DNA from: Hippopus hippopus
Taxonomy: Eukaryota > Mollusca > Bivalvia > Cardiida > Cardiidae
Assembly: GCA_946811185.2 (NCBI GenBank)
Contig: OX328104.1
Span: 49,522,505-49,586,504, forward strand
Reading direction: 5' to 3'
DNA length: 64,000 nucleotides
The number at the start of each line of letters is the position of its first letter. The first letter of the stretch is position 1. A model generated the notes under the pieces. It was not told where the DNA came from and did not search any database. It worked only from the letters and a program-made list of their open reading frames with translations. Of this stretch, positions 36,561 through 49,500 are shown one piece after another. The position numbers were made by a program, and so were the translations under genes.

Positions 36561-36929
36561 CCTCTTGATCTAAATGATTTCCAAAAGATGTCTTCGTTTG
36601 TTCTGCAGTTGTCTATTCTCGTGGCTGAAATAGTCGAGTCCATTTACTTGGCAGGGAGAGCGTTTAGTTCTTCTCTTCCAAATAGATAAATCATACTTTT
36701 TGCCCCAATGGCTGCATTTACAGTTTTACCTATATCAAAGTTGCAGATGACGTTTACATCATTGTATGATAGGGCTAATAATAATGAATAAAGACATTAT
36801 ACACGGACGTATCGAAAAACGTTTTTGCAAAAGGAGAAATGCCCGTGATTCAATTGCCAAAGCTACGTACAGTTGCTTCTCAGCAAAAAATTGTAAGTCC
36901 AAAAAAGGGCATTAAAAAGGGCATTACCG

Positions 36930-37135
36930 AGTCGAAAATATCTTGATGGTTACCTTCCCTTGTTTTATTGATTCCCTTTTGATAGTTAATAACTAGTTCA
37001 AGTTTGAAGTAAATATCTTCAGTAATGACAGAGAAATTTATAATGTCAAAATTTTGGTATGACGACGCGGCAAACGCAGAAGCAGACAACTGGGCTTACT
37101 TTTTCTTTGAAAACAGCCGAGCTAAAAATGTATTT
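36930..37135. repeat. Dispersed repeat E, copy 2
   Basis: Related to 33095-33335: GGTTACCTTCCCTTGTTTTATTG..., ACGACGCGG and TTTTCTTTGAAAACAGCCGAGC. No coding frame. Confidence 0.45.
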
Positions 37136-37457
37136 TAAAGTTATATAGCCTGCAAGAGGAGAGAAGTTGTCTGTCGCAGGAAGTTTTGGGGTCAGATGTT
37201 TTACTTCATTCTGAAAACGTTCTGAATGAAACGTCCTTAAATCAGAGTTAGAACATCTGTTTGGACATTACTGATATCAACAGATGTTTGACTTGATGTT
37301 ATGTGCACCTGTCGGTTTCATTTTCAGCATCAGGTACTACCGTCTGGAGAAAGAGGAGTATTAAAACTTGGATTAAAAAAAAAGAAATATTCAATTAATT
37401 AATTAATTAATTAATAAAAAGGGCATTTTCATCTCTTATCTTTAACCCTTACAGGTT

Positions 37458-37645
37458 CATTAATCCTTTACCACACAATCCCGAGTTTTAATGACCACGA
37501 GAAATATGACTTTTGAAAACATTGTGGGAAAAGGAAAAAATGCTGGTAACCAGCATTATCTCCTTTTCCCCCACAAAAACCACCATTTTAACCAAATTCA
37601 ATTAATCGTCTGCAAATGCTTTTAATCTGGATCATTCTTCTCGAA
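37458..37645 (+). repeat. Family A MITE
   Basis: TTAATCCTTTACCACACAATCC left end, hairpin at 37507-37573. It is preceded by an ATTA tetranucleotide tract at 37393-37416. Nothing further is supported from 37646 to 38270. Confidence 0.6.
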
Positions 37646-38271
37646 TAGTTGTGCACCATTACGGATTGAAACAATTATGGAGTGCTAAATGAAGACAAGA
37701 TTATGGGCACGCTGATAATAATTTTGAGTCGCTTGATCGAGCTTGAACTACCTGGAGTTCAACGATTAGGATAGCGGACTTGCACATTATAACAGATCTA
37801 TAATCTACCTTGCTATCGTAAACAAGCAAAAGACGAATGTATTAATTATGAAGGAAGTGACGTCACTGTCAAGCTGCCAATCAAAGTCCCGGTATTTCAG
37901 ACAAGCATTTAATTAGAAAAATGTCGAGTGTTTCATAAACAACATGCAATAAGAGTTTTTCTTTCAGATACACCCGGATATTCCTGTTTAAAAAGATTTG
38001 TTTCTCCTATGATTATTTTTTCATCTCGGCCAACCTCCCCTTGAAGATGTAGCAAACCACTTGCAAAAAAAAAACATCTTTGTGGAACTAGGAATTACTA
38101 ATATAAGATAAAGTTTATCGCAATGATGCATGTGAATCTGATTTGGCAAAGAGAACAGTTGCATGTTAACTCTTATTTTTTACTGAATGAATAAATTGCA
38201 TTTTCTGAAAGGCTAAAAATAAAATTCGCTGCAAGTTAAAGAGACAGTTCGGTCATAATCTAGAATATAGC

Positions 38272-38345
38272 AGTGGACAGTGCAGATCGGAGATCACACT
38301 GCACGTTCTGTGGAGTCTGATCTCTGATCTGCACTGTCCACAAAA
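38272..38345. repeat. Hairpin, family B type
   Basis: GTGGACAGTGCAGATCGGAG pairs with CTCTGATCTGCACTGTCCAC around CACGTTCTGTGGAG. Confidence 0.6.
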
Positions 38346-38689
38346 GCTTCTGGTGTCGTCTATGGTATGGAAAAAGTTTAGTTGCATTTTACGAGGAGTT
38401 TCGCATTTTGCCGAAACTTTTCCAAAACAGTCGGCTGCTGTATGATATATAAGTCATTCACCGCAAGCAAGGCATTTAGTCTGTGTTAGTGGTTTTGAAG
38501 TAAAAAAGAGGACGTGTACCTCTGACTTGTGGTTTACAATTTGTTTGCTTTTGCGGTCAAGTTTTTTTTAATTGGGGCTAAAAGTTGATAACCCCAGTTT
38601 AAAACCGCAGTTCATTTTAAATTGGTTATCATTAGGTTATCACGTTTTTAGCAAATTCAAATTTGTGTGTTTGTACCGTGTTTAACGAC

Positions 38690-38990
38690 GCCTTTTTCAA
38701 TATTATTTCAGTAATAACGCGGCGGCCAATCCGCATATCCATGCTTTCCTGGAGTTTCTTTAACAAGTACTTCGCACAATATTCTTCCCAAGTCACATGC
38801 TGCTTTCCCAAATAACTATTGCGGAAACAATGATCATCAGTGAAAGAGGAATGAATCCTGTCGCAATTACTATAATTAATTCTTGGAAAGAAATTGTCGA
38901 GCTTGCATTCGAACCAGAGCCTCCATATTCTCAACTCGCACATGTTGTACCGATTGCGCTACCGGTCCCGGCTTTCGAATTCGTGCATTA
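38690..38990 (-). repeat. tRNA-derived SINE, long copy
   Basis: Minus-strand head near 38985 (GAAAGCCGGGACCGGTAGCG) with GGTTCGAATGC box B-like at about 38905-38915. The body is shared with 5880-6070 and 7180-7420, and the tail holds the TTATTTCAGTAATAACGCGG block. A box B-type fragment of another copy is at 39160-39235. Confidence 0.55.
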
Positions 38991-39306
38991 GGTTAAGATA
39001 GAATGGTCGTGTTTCTTTATATCCTGCAACAATTTTGCAGCCATCGACTTTTAAAACGTCAAAGCAAAATAATTGATTAATTAATTGATTGATTGTTTGA
39101 TTGCTTGAATGAATGTGTCTTGCCCATTTCACACTCCCGCGAAAAGCACCGTGGATCCAATGAGGTTCGAACCTAGTGGGTTATTTATTGTGCCTCATAA
39201 CTCACAACCGTAGTTTATTGACCGATAAACCACGATAGAAAGAAGATTATTTCTTAACTAACAGATTGTCACCTTCACAATTATTTCCATACTTTTAAAT
39301 GATATA

Positions 39307-39364
39307 ATCATGTCGCCACCTCGCCTTCAGCTCGCCCGAGCTGAAGGCGAGATGGCGACATGAT
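39307..39364. repeat. Near-perfect 58-bp palindrome
   Basis: ATCATGTCGCCACCTCGCC and the following CTTCAGCTCG pair with CGAGCTGAAGGCGAGATGGC and GACATGAT. Only one or two positions fail to pair. It is unrelated to families A-D. Confidence 0.7.
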
Positions 39365-40910
39365 TCGCCGTAGCCGTAAACAAGTTTCCAAGTCCCCTGC
39401 CACCTGACTGTACAACGAATTTATTATACTGCAAAAGTTTTACTATTCCAACGTGTATCAGCTCAATTTCCTTATTTGATGGTCTCACGAAGCGAATACA
39501 CTAACGAAATGGAATTTCCCTTCTGAGTGCCCCAATTCAATGAAAAGTGACTACCACCGAGAAGTGACGTCACTGAAACCTTGGTAAAGCGTGCTGTATA
39601 GTGCATAAACTTGATGATATCACTGCGATAGACATTCGACGTATTTTTATTTCAACATGGATTTAAACATTTCCAAGGTAAGTGGATAGATCTATGCATT
39701 TATAATAATTTGTTGGCAAAAGTAAACGACCATTAATAAGTTGCCTCAAACAGCCATTAGGTTATCCCTTTAACGTTACAATATACGTACCAGTTTCGAC
39801 ACTTCATAATTTGCTTACCTGACGAAGGGATGGCTCGTTTTAACCCCGTGTATTTGTTTTAGAATGACAACAAACGATAATACATGTTACTTATTCATTT
39901 ATTTTCAAAAAAAAATCCATTCTTTCCGCTTTGATGACAACCATCAAGGGAAACTTGTGATAATATGGAATATGGTGCAGGCTACTCAATATGTTTGACT
40001 TTTGGGCAGCTTTAATCGATCGAGGCCGCCATTTTGGATGTTATGTTGAAAGTGTAGTTATGTATACGGAGCTCCGGAAAGTGAAACTGCTTTTACGTTG
40101 ATTTTGCCAGTGTACAGGAATATATGTTCGGGCATATTATCCAATCAGATCGCAAGAAATTTCTTCGCAGTATGATAACAGGGAAGTGCAGGAGATAGCA
40201 TATGCGGGTAACATGATAAAGGAATGGGTTGAAATGATTGAATGTCTTTTGGACAATAAATAAATATTATCTAAAAAATGACATAAAATGCAACACCATA
40301 CAACAGCTATGGCGTTCCGTAGTGCCTTAATGATAGCAACGCTAATGGACTACTTCAAACCAACATACAGATACACCATCACAGTAAAACATGAACGCCT
40401 TCAGAAGTTAAACATCAAATTTAAGTAGAATGCTTGCAACTGTGTAATATAAAAAAAACAACTCATATTTGCAAGCAGATATGAAAATAGGCACGCGCTC
40501 CCCAAAAGGTTTTGTCATATTTTAAACAAGTTACTGAAGGTGCTATTGGAAATTCCAATACGTATACGAGTATTTCACACCAATGTAAAGATAAACTTTA
40601 AAAAAAAAACGACATTAAACATTATAATTCTTTTGGTAGGGCAAGTCCTATGCAAAGTATTTCAAAGCAGATAATAATTATATCGTGAGAACAGACACAT
40701 TTTTCCTCCTCAAACGGTTCTGCGATGTAGTTTTATCAGTTCACGAAGAAGATCGTTAAAAAGGAAATTGACATATATATACTACAAACGAAAGTAACGA
40801 CGCACCTTTAAGGTATAAGATGAAGAAGACAGTGAACGTTAAATGGAAAGAGATTTGCACAAGTCCAACGCAAGACAGCCGATTACAAGCAGATTGTTAA
40901 AGTAGACACA
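39365..40910. other. No supported gene
   Basis: Mostly plain sequence. A short ATG frame at 39657-39677 ends at a GTAAGT donor-like site, but no further exon was found. Confidence 0.3.
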
Positions 40911-40914
40911 AAAC

Positions 40915-41555
40915 GGTTCACAAGCCGTCTTTTAACGACGCTGTGGAAGAAGTCTTTTGAAAAAATTGTTGGAAAAAGAGAAAACACTGATAACCAACAT
41001 TTTTCCTTTTCCCACCATGCTTTCTACTCTACGAAAAAAAAAAAAAAAGAATCCCAGTATAAGAGACACATTTAATTTGAAAATGCTTTCAACTTGGACA
41101 AGTCAGCAATCGTTGGTTGGTAATTAGTTAAAGAGCCAAATAAACGAAATTGAAACTTGCTTTGCGGGCAACAAAATAGTGCTAAAATAATTGCCATTTT
41201 ACGGCTGCTTTTGCTAGAAAGAATGTAGATCAATGACCAGACTGTATTCTTGTGAAGTCTTATCTTAATATACACTAGAGGCTTGAAAGGATATTTTTCC
41301 ATCTGTAACACATTTAACTTTGGACCACACAATCCCGAGTTTTAACGATCCTGCAAAAGAAGACTCTTGAAAACATAGAAAGAAAAGGAGAAAACGCTGT
41401 TAACTAGCATTTCTCCTTTTACCACAATGTTTTCTACCTGTATCAAAGACAGAAATCGTCATTTGAGCTATATTTAATTTGTCACCTGCAAAATACTTTC
41501 AATTTGTTCTTGCACAAAATTTTGTCGTTTGGTAAAGGTTATGAGGAAATGGGTT
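40915..41555 (+). repeat. Two family A copies
   Basis: A decayed copy at about 40915-41135 (hairpin 40960-41020) and a second at 41315-41550 with the CACACAATCCCGAGTTTTAA left end, hairpin 41370-41432 and a TTTGTCGTTTGGTAAAGG right end. Confidence 0.55.
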
Positions 41556-41559
41556 AAAT

Positions 41560-42830
41560 CCTACATGAATCAGATTACTGGTATAGTCTGCCTCGGCGCA
41601 CACAGCAGGAACTGAATTTTGGTATCCGATCATTGTGTATCAGACAACAAAAACGTAGACTTGTCCAAACTTAAGGTATTTGCAGACGACAATTTGAATG
41701 TGCCTTAAATGATAGGGTTTGTCTTGGAAAGGTTGAAAAGCACTGTCGGAAAAAAACGTAAATTATCGTTATCTTAGCCCTTATCCTACCATTTGCTACT
41801 ACTGATGTATTTTGCGGCAAATGGCGACTAGAATCAGCGTTCACATACTTTGTAGTCTGACACTAGTCTATATTCGCCGCATCTGTCTTAATATTGCATT
41901 CATACAAACCACAATAAAATCCAGATGAAAGAATCAGAAATTCTTTTTTTTTTTATTTAATTCGATTTTGTAAAATCAACATTGTGAAACGAAATGTCCT
42001 GTAGGTTTGTCCAGTAAACTAAGGGAGCTAAGTATGTTTGTATTTAAAAATGAAGATTGTAGATGTTATCCCTTCTTTTTTTTTTTTATATAACATTGCC
42101 AGGCAAACTGGCGTCGCAAATGACGGCTTTTTCTTGGATGGTCTTGTAACTTTCAAAGAAAGCAATGTTTTCAGTGCTGTTTTCATACCAGTTTCTTGCC
42201 AAAAGGATAAGTTTTTTTTTCTGGCAAAAACATTTGGGAAATAACAATAAAACTTTTTACTGTTGTAAGGAAATATGCATTGAGTAAACTTAGTGGTTTA
42301 ACACAGAGGCTAACTGCGACCAATGCGCTTTTGTCAGTTTGTTAACAATCTTGATCAGACAGCCAAGAAGAGGTAGTATGAACTATGATCTACTAAGTTG
42401 CACACGCTGAATTTATTTTGTGGAAGTAGCTGAAATATAACTCTTTCAGTTTCCACTATCGGGCTAGAAATGTTCATAATTCTATAGCAACTTCGGAAGT
42501 ATTTACACAATATTTATAGCATTTTATAATCTAGTGAGTCAAACGTGTCCAAATGTAAAACGTGTTTGATATTTTACAGACCAAAAATTAGTGTCGTATG
42601 ATTCTCGAGTCAGCAATGTCTATCTACATAAAAAAATCAATATTTGTCCATTACCCCCCAGTCCAGTGGATGAGGTGTTAGCAGTCCATTGATCCTAAGT
42701 CCGATCCACAAGCTATCAAAAATAGTACTACAGCTATTTTTCAAGTGCATATTTATTGCAGCAGAACTACACCCATATACATATTGGAATTAAAGCATAA
42801 TTTGAATCAAGTAAACTCTACAGGACCACA
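41560..42830. other. No supported gene
   Basis: Contains only a short family A-like fragment near 41640-41760. No coding frame with a recognisable product. Confidence 0.3.
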
Positions 42831-42834
42831 AAAT

Positions 42835-43050
42835 TTTAAACGTGCCCAAATTAAAAGTATCATCCAACAATAAATCAATCAAATGTGGCTGAATTGGGAT
42901 ATGTGTTTAAAATGGTAGAAAACATTGTGGGAAAAGGAGAAAATGCTGGTTACCAGCATTTTCTCCTTTTCTCACCATGTTTTCAAAAACCTTTTTTTTG
43001 TGGGTTGTTAAAACTGGACTAAAAAAGATAGTTGGTAAAGGGTCAATGTA
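42835..43050 (-). repeat. Family A hairpin MITE (inverted)
   Basis: A strong palindrome at 42911-42987 (GTAGAAAACATTGTGGGAAA arms around CTGGTTACCAG). It ends in GATAGTTGGTAAAGGGT. Confidence 0.65.
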
Positions 43051-44850
43051 TTACAGTATTTGAAAGAATGACTATAACCACTTTAACATACATAATTCTT
43101 TATTATCACAGATCTTATTTCCCTTACATAATTTTCAGTTAAAACAGATACAATTTCTATGTAGGTCTCATGTAAACACAACAAACTTTCATTAACTGTC
43201 ATATAAACAAAAAGTTTTCAATACATCAAGAACAAATTTTTGAAACAGAGAAAAAAAATACTCATGGTTTCATGTGGAAGATGTTACACATCATAATGAA
43301 AACCGCAATGACTCTTTTTTTGTGGAATGATATAGTTGAAAGTATAGGTTACTTTTTAATTTTAAGTTATACTATCAGAGCTGTTTTTGTGTGAATATCT
43401 TATCATTGGAAATAGTGTAGACTTAAGATCAGACTGGACATTTAATGCAGTCTCATTTTTGTCTACACTAGCCACATGGGTTAAGAATTTCCAAAAAGTA
43501 TGGTAAGACAAAAAGACTAACAAAGAAATACCTACAGTAAGTTACACACTACATGTATATAATTAATGGTGAATGGATTTAATCTATCTGATAGCCCATC
43601 TACTTTATGTATCTCCATTTTTACTTTTTACACAGCTAACCCATTATCAACAGAATACAACTTCTTTCAAAAGGCAGCTGACCACTTTTGGAAACATTGT
43701 GACTAAAGAAGAAATCGAACCAGATGAGCAATTTCTCTTTTTAACCACAAAGTTTTACATATATAAGTATCTGTGTAATTAACCTTGACTGGTTACTAAT
43801 ATTTTCGATTGTATTTATAGGAAATGAAACTGTCAGTTGAAGAAATTACTCTAATTTCCAGATGAATGCAACACAAAATACAATAAATTCTTGATGCTGC
43901 AAATTGTTAGTCTCTTTAGGATATGATTTCCAATAATTTTCTTTGAACTTTTGTAAGTATTTTGTAAAGCAAATCATTCCATGACCAACTGTATTAACGG
44001 GGGAAATATTCATGCTTCTTATGTATCACATGACAACCTTTTCAACCAATCAGAAACATGCTTGAAAAATGTGTGTGTCAGGTGACTTCACTTATTGGTA
44101 GTTGAGGACAATGATAATAATACTAATTCTGTAAGAGTGAGGTAATAGTTAAAAATATTAGCTGAAGCTCTTAAAGTTATAAAGCAAATAAATAAAACAT
44201 TATATAAACTGAAACATTTATGTCATTCTATCATAAAACTTTTAAGCACCTTTTACAACTATAGTTGTCTCTGTGGCTAGCATAGATCAAGATCAGGCTG
44301 CACAAAATGGGCAGTCTGATCTTTGATCTACGCTGTCTGGTTTGCTGATACACTATAGACAAAAGCAGCAATGAAATTGCAGTTATCTGAGTCTTATTCC
44401 TAGATTGAAAATGTCTGTAGGATTAATTGAAACTTTATTTGGCGCTTTAACAGTTAATACAGGACATAATAGGACATCCTCAAATCTAACAAATTTAAAT
44501 ATCTATCATCTAACTATCTTTACATTTAACAGATTAAAATCTACAGACTCTATTATAGCTTTTTACTCTTTAGCAAATAAACAGAAGAAAACCAATGACA
44601 TTTGAGCAATTCAATTATTGAAAAAAAAATACATGTTTGTTTCATTCCTGTCAAGTTTTCATTTCATAAGAACTTCTTTTCCACATAAACACTTGCACTA
44701 ACTTAAAAACTGACCTAAAACATCTGATAAATACAAGATTTTATTTTTAGCCGTGAGGGTAAAAAAAAGTGGACAGGTATATTCAATGAAAAGGTGCAAC
44801 TTTGGGTTTTGAGAACAAGATAATTGTTTTAAAATCTGCAAACTCTGCCT
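43051..44850. other. No supported gene; two hairpin cores
   Basis: Family B-type hairpins at about 43410-43472 and 44277-44338 (AGCATAGATCAAGATCAGGC with its partner). The other small open frames show no support. Confidence 0.4.
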
Positions 44851-44851
44851 T

Positions 44852-45085
44852 TAACCCTTTATCACACAATCCCTAGTTTTAATAAACCAAGACAAAGGAG
44901 ACTTTTGAAAACATTGTGGGAAAAGAAGAAAATGCTGGTTACCAGCATTTTCTCCTTTTCCCACAATGTTTTCTACTCTGTCAGAGTACTACAGTTCATG
45001 TGAACCACTTACAAATTTGTTGTCTGCAGATGCCTTCAGTTTGGAAAAGTGGAGAATTTGTTGTTTGGAAAAGAGTTAACATTGT
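44852..45085 (+). repeat. Family A hairpin MITE
   Basis: Left end TTAACCCTTTATCACACAAT, long hairpin 44900-44977, right end TTTGGAAAAGAGTTAA. Confidence 0.65.
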
Positions 45086-45323
45086 GCGATGTTTTGAATG
45101 TGATCCCACGTAAGTGACATGTGTCATTACTAATACATAGTCTCACAAGCCTTTACAAACTATTAGTGTGAGAATTAAGAAAAAGGCAACAACCTATATA
45201 TATCATCTAGAAAATATCCCCAAAATACTTATATTCACATTTATTTTTAGTACTTAATAGTCAACTTACCACGTATTCAGTTTACCAAGTATTGACTACA
45301 TGTATTTCCAGACAGAAATATAT

Positions 45324-46230
45324 GAGCCATGCTTAAGCAAAAGGAGGCTTAATGCATCTCTGTGATGCATTATACCAAGCAAGCCATCATATAAATATGG
45401 ATCAATAAAATCCATTTTCTTTAAAAATCAAGTGGAAATAGAGGAAGAATGGTCTTTGGACATGCAGAAAATATACCAAAAGCAAAAAGTTTTGGCTCTG
45501 GTCAGCCTGTGTTGGCTGCCCAGGCAGTTTACATTACAGATACATTACACCCCCTTTTCACAGAGCATAGCTCATATTTTTTTTTTTTTGGATAGCTTGG
45601 TTCAATGGTTAAACCTAGACTGCATCATTTCATGGTAGTAAATTTCTTATTTCTTTTTAAGAAAAAAGTACTACCCTAATGAAATGTCAATTTAAACATC
45701 AACAACCCTTCATCACAAATCCCATCTTTTAATAACCCTGGGCAACCACCATTTTCTCCTTTATCACAATGTTTTCTCACCTTTCAGGATCATATCCTAT
45801 TATTTGACCCATATTTATTCACATCTGAAAACATTTCCAATTTGGAAAGGTCTAAAACTTTGTGTTCTGGAAAAGGGTTAGCAAAAAATGGTGAAAATCT
45901 AAGTGAATATTGTCTTAAAAGTGTTTTCGGCAACAGGATTAAAATATATAGCTTTCTGAGGTAAATAGCACTTGAGCCATACTCTTTTTAAAATGGGGCT
46001 TACTGCATCTGCAAAAAGTATCAACCCAGGTAAGCCTGTGCCGCTGGGCCAAGGTGTTTTGCTTTTAGTATATCTTCTGCTTGTCAAAGGACCAGTGTAC
46101 CTCATGATTCAGTTGGTTGTTAGACAAAATGGATTTCATGGGTCCATAATTTTTTAATATGATGACTTGCTTGGTATCATGGATCACATAAATGCATTAA
46201 GCCCCAATTTGCCTCAGCATGGCTTATTTA
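45324..46230. repeat. Family C, A and C copies in series
   Basis: Family C at 45324-45575 (GAGCCATGCTTAAGCAAAAGG to TTTTCACAGAGCATAGCTC), a shortened family A at about 45705-45890, and family C at 45973-46228 (GAGCCATACTC to CAGCATGGCTTA). Confidence 0.6.
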
Positions 46231-46289
46231 TATCAGAATAAAAAGTGAAGTTGATTCAGAAGAGTGATGTGTTAATGACTCTTATGATC

Positions 46290-46526
46290 CTAGTACTGCA
46301 TAGGTCTGGAATTTTCATGTAGAACACCTCGAGGGCTCCGACCCTTTGTGGTAGCCATGGTGTGAGACAGCGTTCTCATACTCTCCGCAAGTTTCTCAAA
46401 CTCACTCCACTTCTGACTCTGTGTCGAGAGTTCCATGGTGTTGAATCTTTCCAGCTCTTCAATTTTCTGTTCCATGGCAAGAACTTGGCTTTTAAGGTTA
46501 ACTACTTCTTCATTTTTTTGTTCAAG
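46290..46526 (-). CDS. Coiled-coil gene, last exon (stop codon)
   Basis: 237 nt: 78 codons and a stop, after acceptor TTTCATGTAG. The coiled coil ends and a short basic tail with KGRSPRG closes the protein. Confidence 0.75.
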   Translation of the reverse strand, partial: LEQKNEEVVNLKSQVLAMEQKIEELERFNTMELSTQSQKWSEFEKLAESMRTLSHTMATTKGRSPRGVLHENSRPMQY

Positions 46527-49500
46527 CTACATGAAATAAATGATAACTAATAATGAGCTATGCTCTGTGAAAAGGGGGCTTAATGCACTTGCAAAAAGTA
46601 TCAACCGAGGTCAGCCTGCGCATACTGTGCAGGCTGAGCTGAGTTGAAACTCATTGCTTTGGATAAATTTGCTGCATGTCAAAGGACCAGCTGCCTCATG
46701 ATTTAGTCGGTTGTTATACTAAATGGAATTTATGGATCCATAACTACGTGATGACTTGTTTGGTATCATGCATCGCGGAAATGCATTAAGACTCTCTTTG
46801 CCAGAGCATGGTTCATATATAACTATTCAATCATTACCTTCTGAAATGAAGCAGCAGATAGCTTGTAAACATGCTTGATGAAGTAGGCATAATTTGACAA
46901 CATTAATTGAAGTTACAGTATATCAATACATGAGAAAAGGTTGTGACAGAAAGACATTGCTTGAAACAGGCAATTGCTCCTTTTACCACAGTATTTTCAG
47001 AGGTGGTGCAGACAATAACTTTGGGGCTATGGCAATACCTCAATGTTTTCTTCGAAAACAGCCAAGCTAAAAACTACAAGACTTGAAGAGGAAATGAGTT
47101 AGCCATAAGTTTACCTTTTTCTGTATGTCAGCTACATGGTCCACTAATAGAGCTTTGTCCTTGCGTAGCTGCACGTTATCTTTCTCTAAATGTTCATGCA
47201 TGCTGGAGAGTTCTGTAACTCTGCTGCGGGCGGTGTTTAGTTGGAGCTCTTGCTGAGTGGTGACAGAATCCTTGAAAGTGACCTGAAAATCGTTTATAAA
47301 ATGCAGTCAACTTGTCTTAAAAAGACACTGAAGAGATCAAACTAATCCCCCAAGAAGACTGACTGTTTAATTCTTTACTATATCGCAAAATTTTAAACTG
47401 GTCCAAATTTACAGCATTTGCAGATGAAAAATTAAATGTTGCATAAATGATGGATTTTGCCTTTGAAAGCCTAGAAAACATTGTGGGAAAAGGAGAAAAT
47501 GCTGGTAACCATCATTCTCAAGAAATGGTGGTTGTTTCATAAACACATGTTGTGGCATATACAGGTACATAAAGACAGAGACCTGAAAGATAGGAAAACA
47601 CTGTTTTCCAACACTGTTAACAACATTTTGAGAAAATGTTGTAAACTAGCATTTTCTCTTTTCCTACAATGTTTCCTACCCTATTAAAAAAGAAGTAATC
47701 ATTTAAGCTACATTCAATTTGTTGTCTGAAATGGTTTTTAATATTGGTCTAGTCAAAAAATTTGTCGTTTGTCATTCTCCCCCACCCCTGAAAAAAAAAA
47801 GAAAAAGTCATATCTTTTTCAAATGTAAAGATAATGTCAGTGAGTACATGAAGGCTTATGGATAATGTCAGTGAGTACATGCAGGCTTATTTAAATGGCA
47901 TGAACGGTAAAGTTCTGGAACAAAAAACTGAATGACAGAAACATTACCTTATTCTAAATATTCCACAAATCTGTGGAAAAACAAAAGCATCAAAATAAAT
48001 CACTGTCCCTCAAAACTGAACATTTTCTGTCCAAAAATCCTGAATAGCCAACATCAATCATGAAATAATGCAGTTTGATAATCAAGGGATGTTTATAACA
48101 ACAAACTATATATCTCTTATAAGAGGAGTTGTTTCCGTTGATCACAATGTAAATTTGAGGCACTATATAAGCCCATGTTAAACATGTGACCAATTTTGAC
48201 CCCATGCCTACAATTTGAAGGAACTTGGTAGAGGTCTATTAGATTAAGCTACATGCCAAATTTGGCAGCCCTTGGCCTTATGGTTTCAGACAAAAAGATT
48301 TTCAAAGATTTTCATTATTTTTCAGTTTTGTTGCCATGGCAACCAGAGTTTTTGAAGGAATCCAATTCTTTCAAGAAATTCTGAAGAGGACCATAGCAAG
48401 ATAATTTTTGTGAAGTTTCATCAAAATTGAATGGGTAGTTTCAGAGAAGAAGATGCTTGAAATAAAAGTTAACACATGCACGGACAGACGCACGACAGAC
48501 ACTAGGCCATGACATAAGCCTGCTGGCCTTTTGCCAGTGGAGCTAAAAATCAGTGGCATCATACATGAAGTACAATCAAATGCAGCCATCTGTGCTAATG
48601 GAGGCACATTTCATTGCCATGCAGTGTTTAATAAGTATATTAAGGCTTTCGTTTCTCATTTTTTTTTTCCCCATTACAGGTTAGTTAACGATTTGGCTAT
48701 GTTACAGACACCATGTAGGTTCCAATAATATTGTGCTTTCTCTTGAGACTTATTCATTTTCTTACCATATATGCACAAGAGTGCTCAAAGAGAGACAACT
48801 CTATCAGACTGGCGATAATAAGTATTAGAAACAATTTGGAATTAAAAATTCTGGTTGTTCTTCAGAAAAGTAGTAAAGAGAAAATGATTATACCTGTTCC
48901 ATGTACTGTTTAACTTTATCTTGCTCTTTCTTCAGCTGATCCTTGATATAGTCTAGTTCAAATCTGGCCTCTTTTTCCCTGTCTTTCACTTGGACCATCT
49001 CTGAAATTCCTGTTGAGTGACGGCTTTCAATCTCATCTCGTAGATTTTTCTCCTCAAATTTAAAATTACCATTTTGACAAATTACAATTATCGTAACATA
49101 AACTGCGAAACTAAGTAAGTGAAAGTTTCCAGCCAGCCATTAACCCTTTACCACACAATCCCAGCTTTTAATGACACTGAGAAAGAGGCCTTTTGAAAAC
49201 ATTGTGGGAAAAGGAGAAAATGCTGGTAACCAGCATTTTCTTCTTTTCCCACAATGTTTTCTACCCTCCAAAAACAAATTTCAATTTTTCAGTCACATTT
49301 ATTTTGTCGTCTGCAAATGCTTTCAATTTGGGCATTTTGTCGTTTGGTACAGAGTTAAGACCAAAAAATGGTGATTTCAAAAGCTGATTTCACCTTATAA
49401 ATTCTTCATATCTGCCACTATAGATTCATGATCAGACTGCACATTCTGTAAAATATTATCAATATAGAGGCAACTACTTGTACATATAATTTCACCTATT

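Noticed and set aside
39657..39677. Possible first coding exon (ATG, seven codons, GTAAGT donor)
   Set aside because: No downstream exon on the plus strand could be linked to it. Such a short match is expected by chance.
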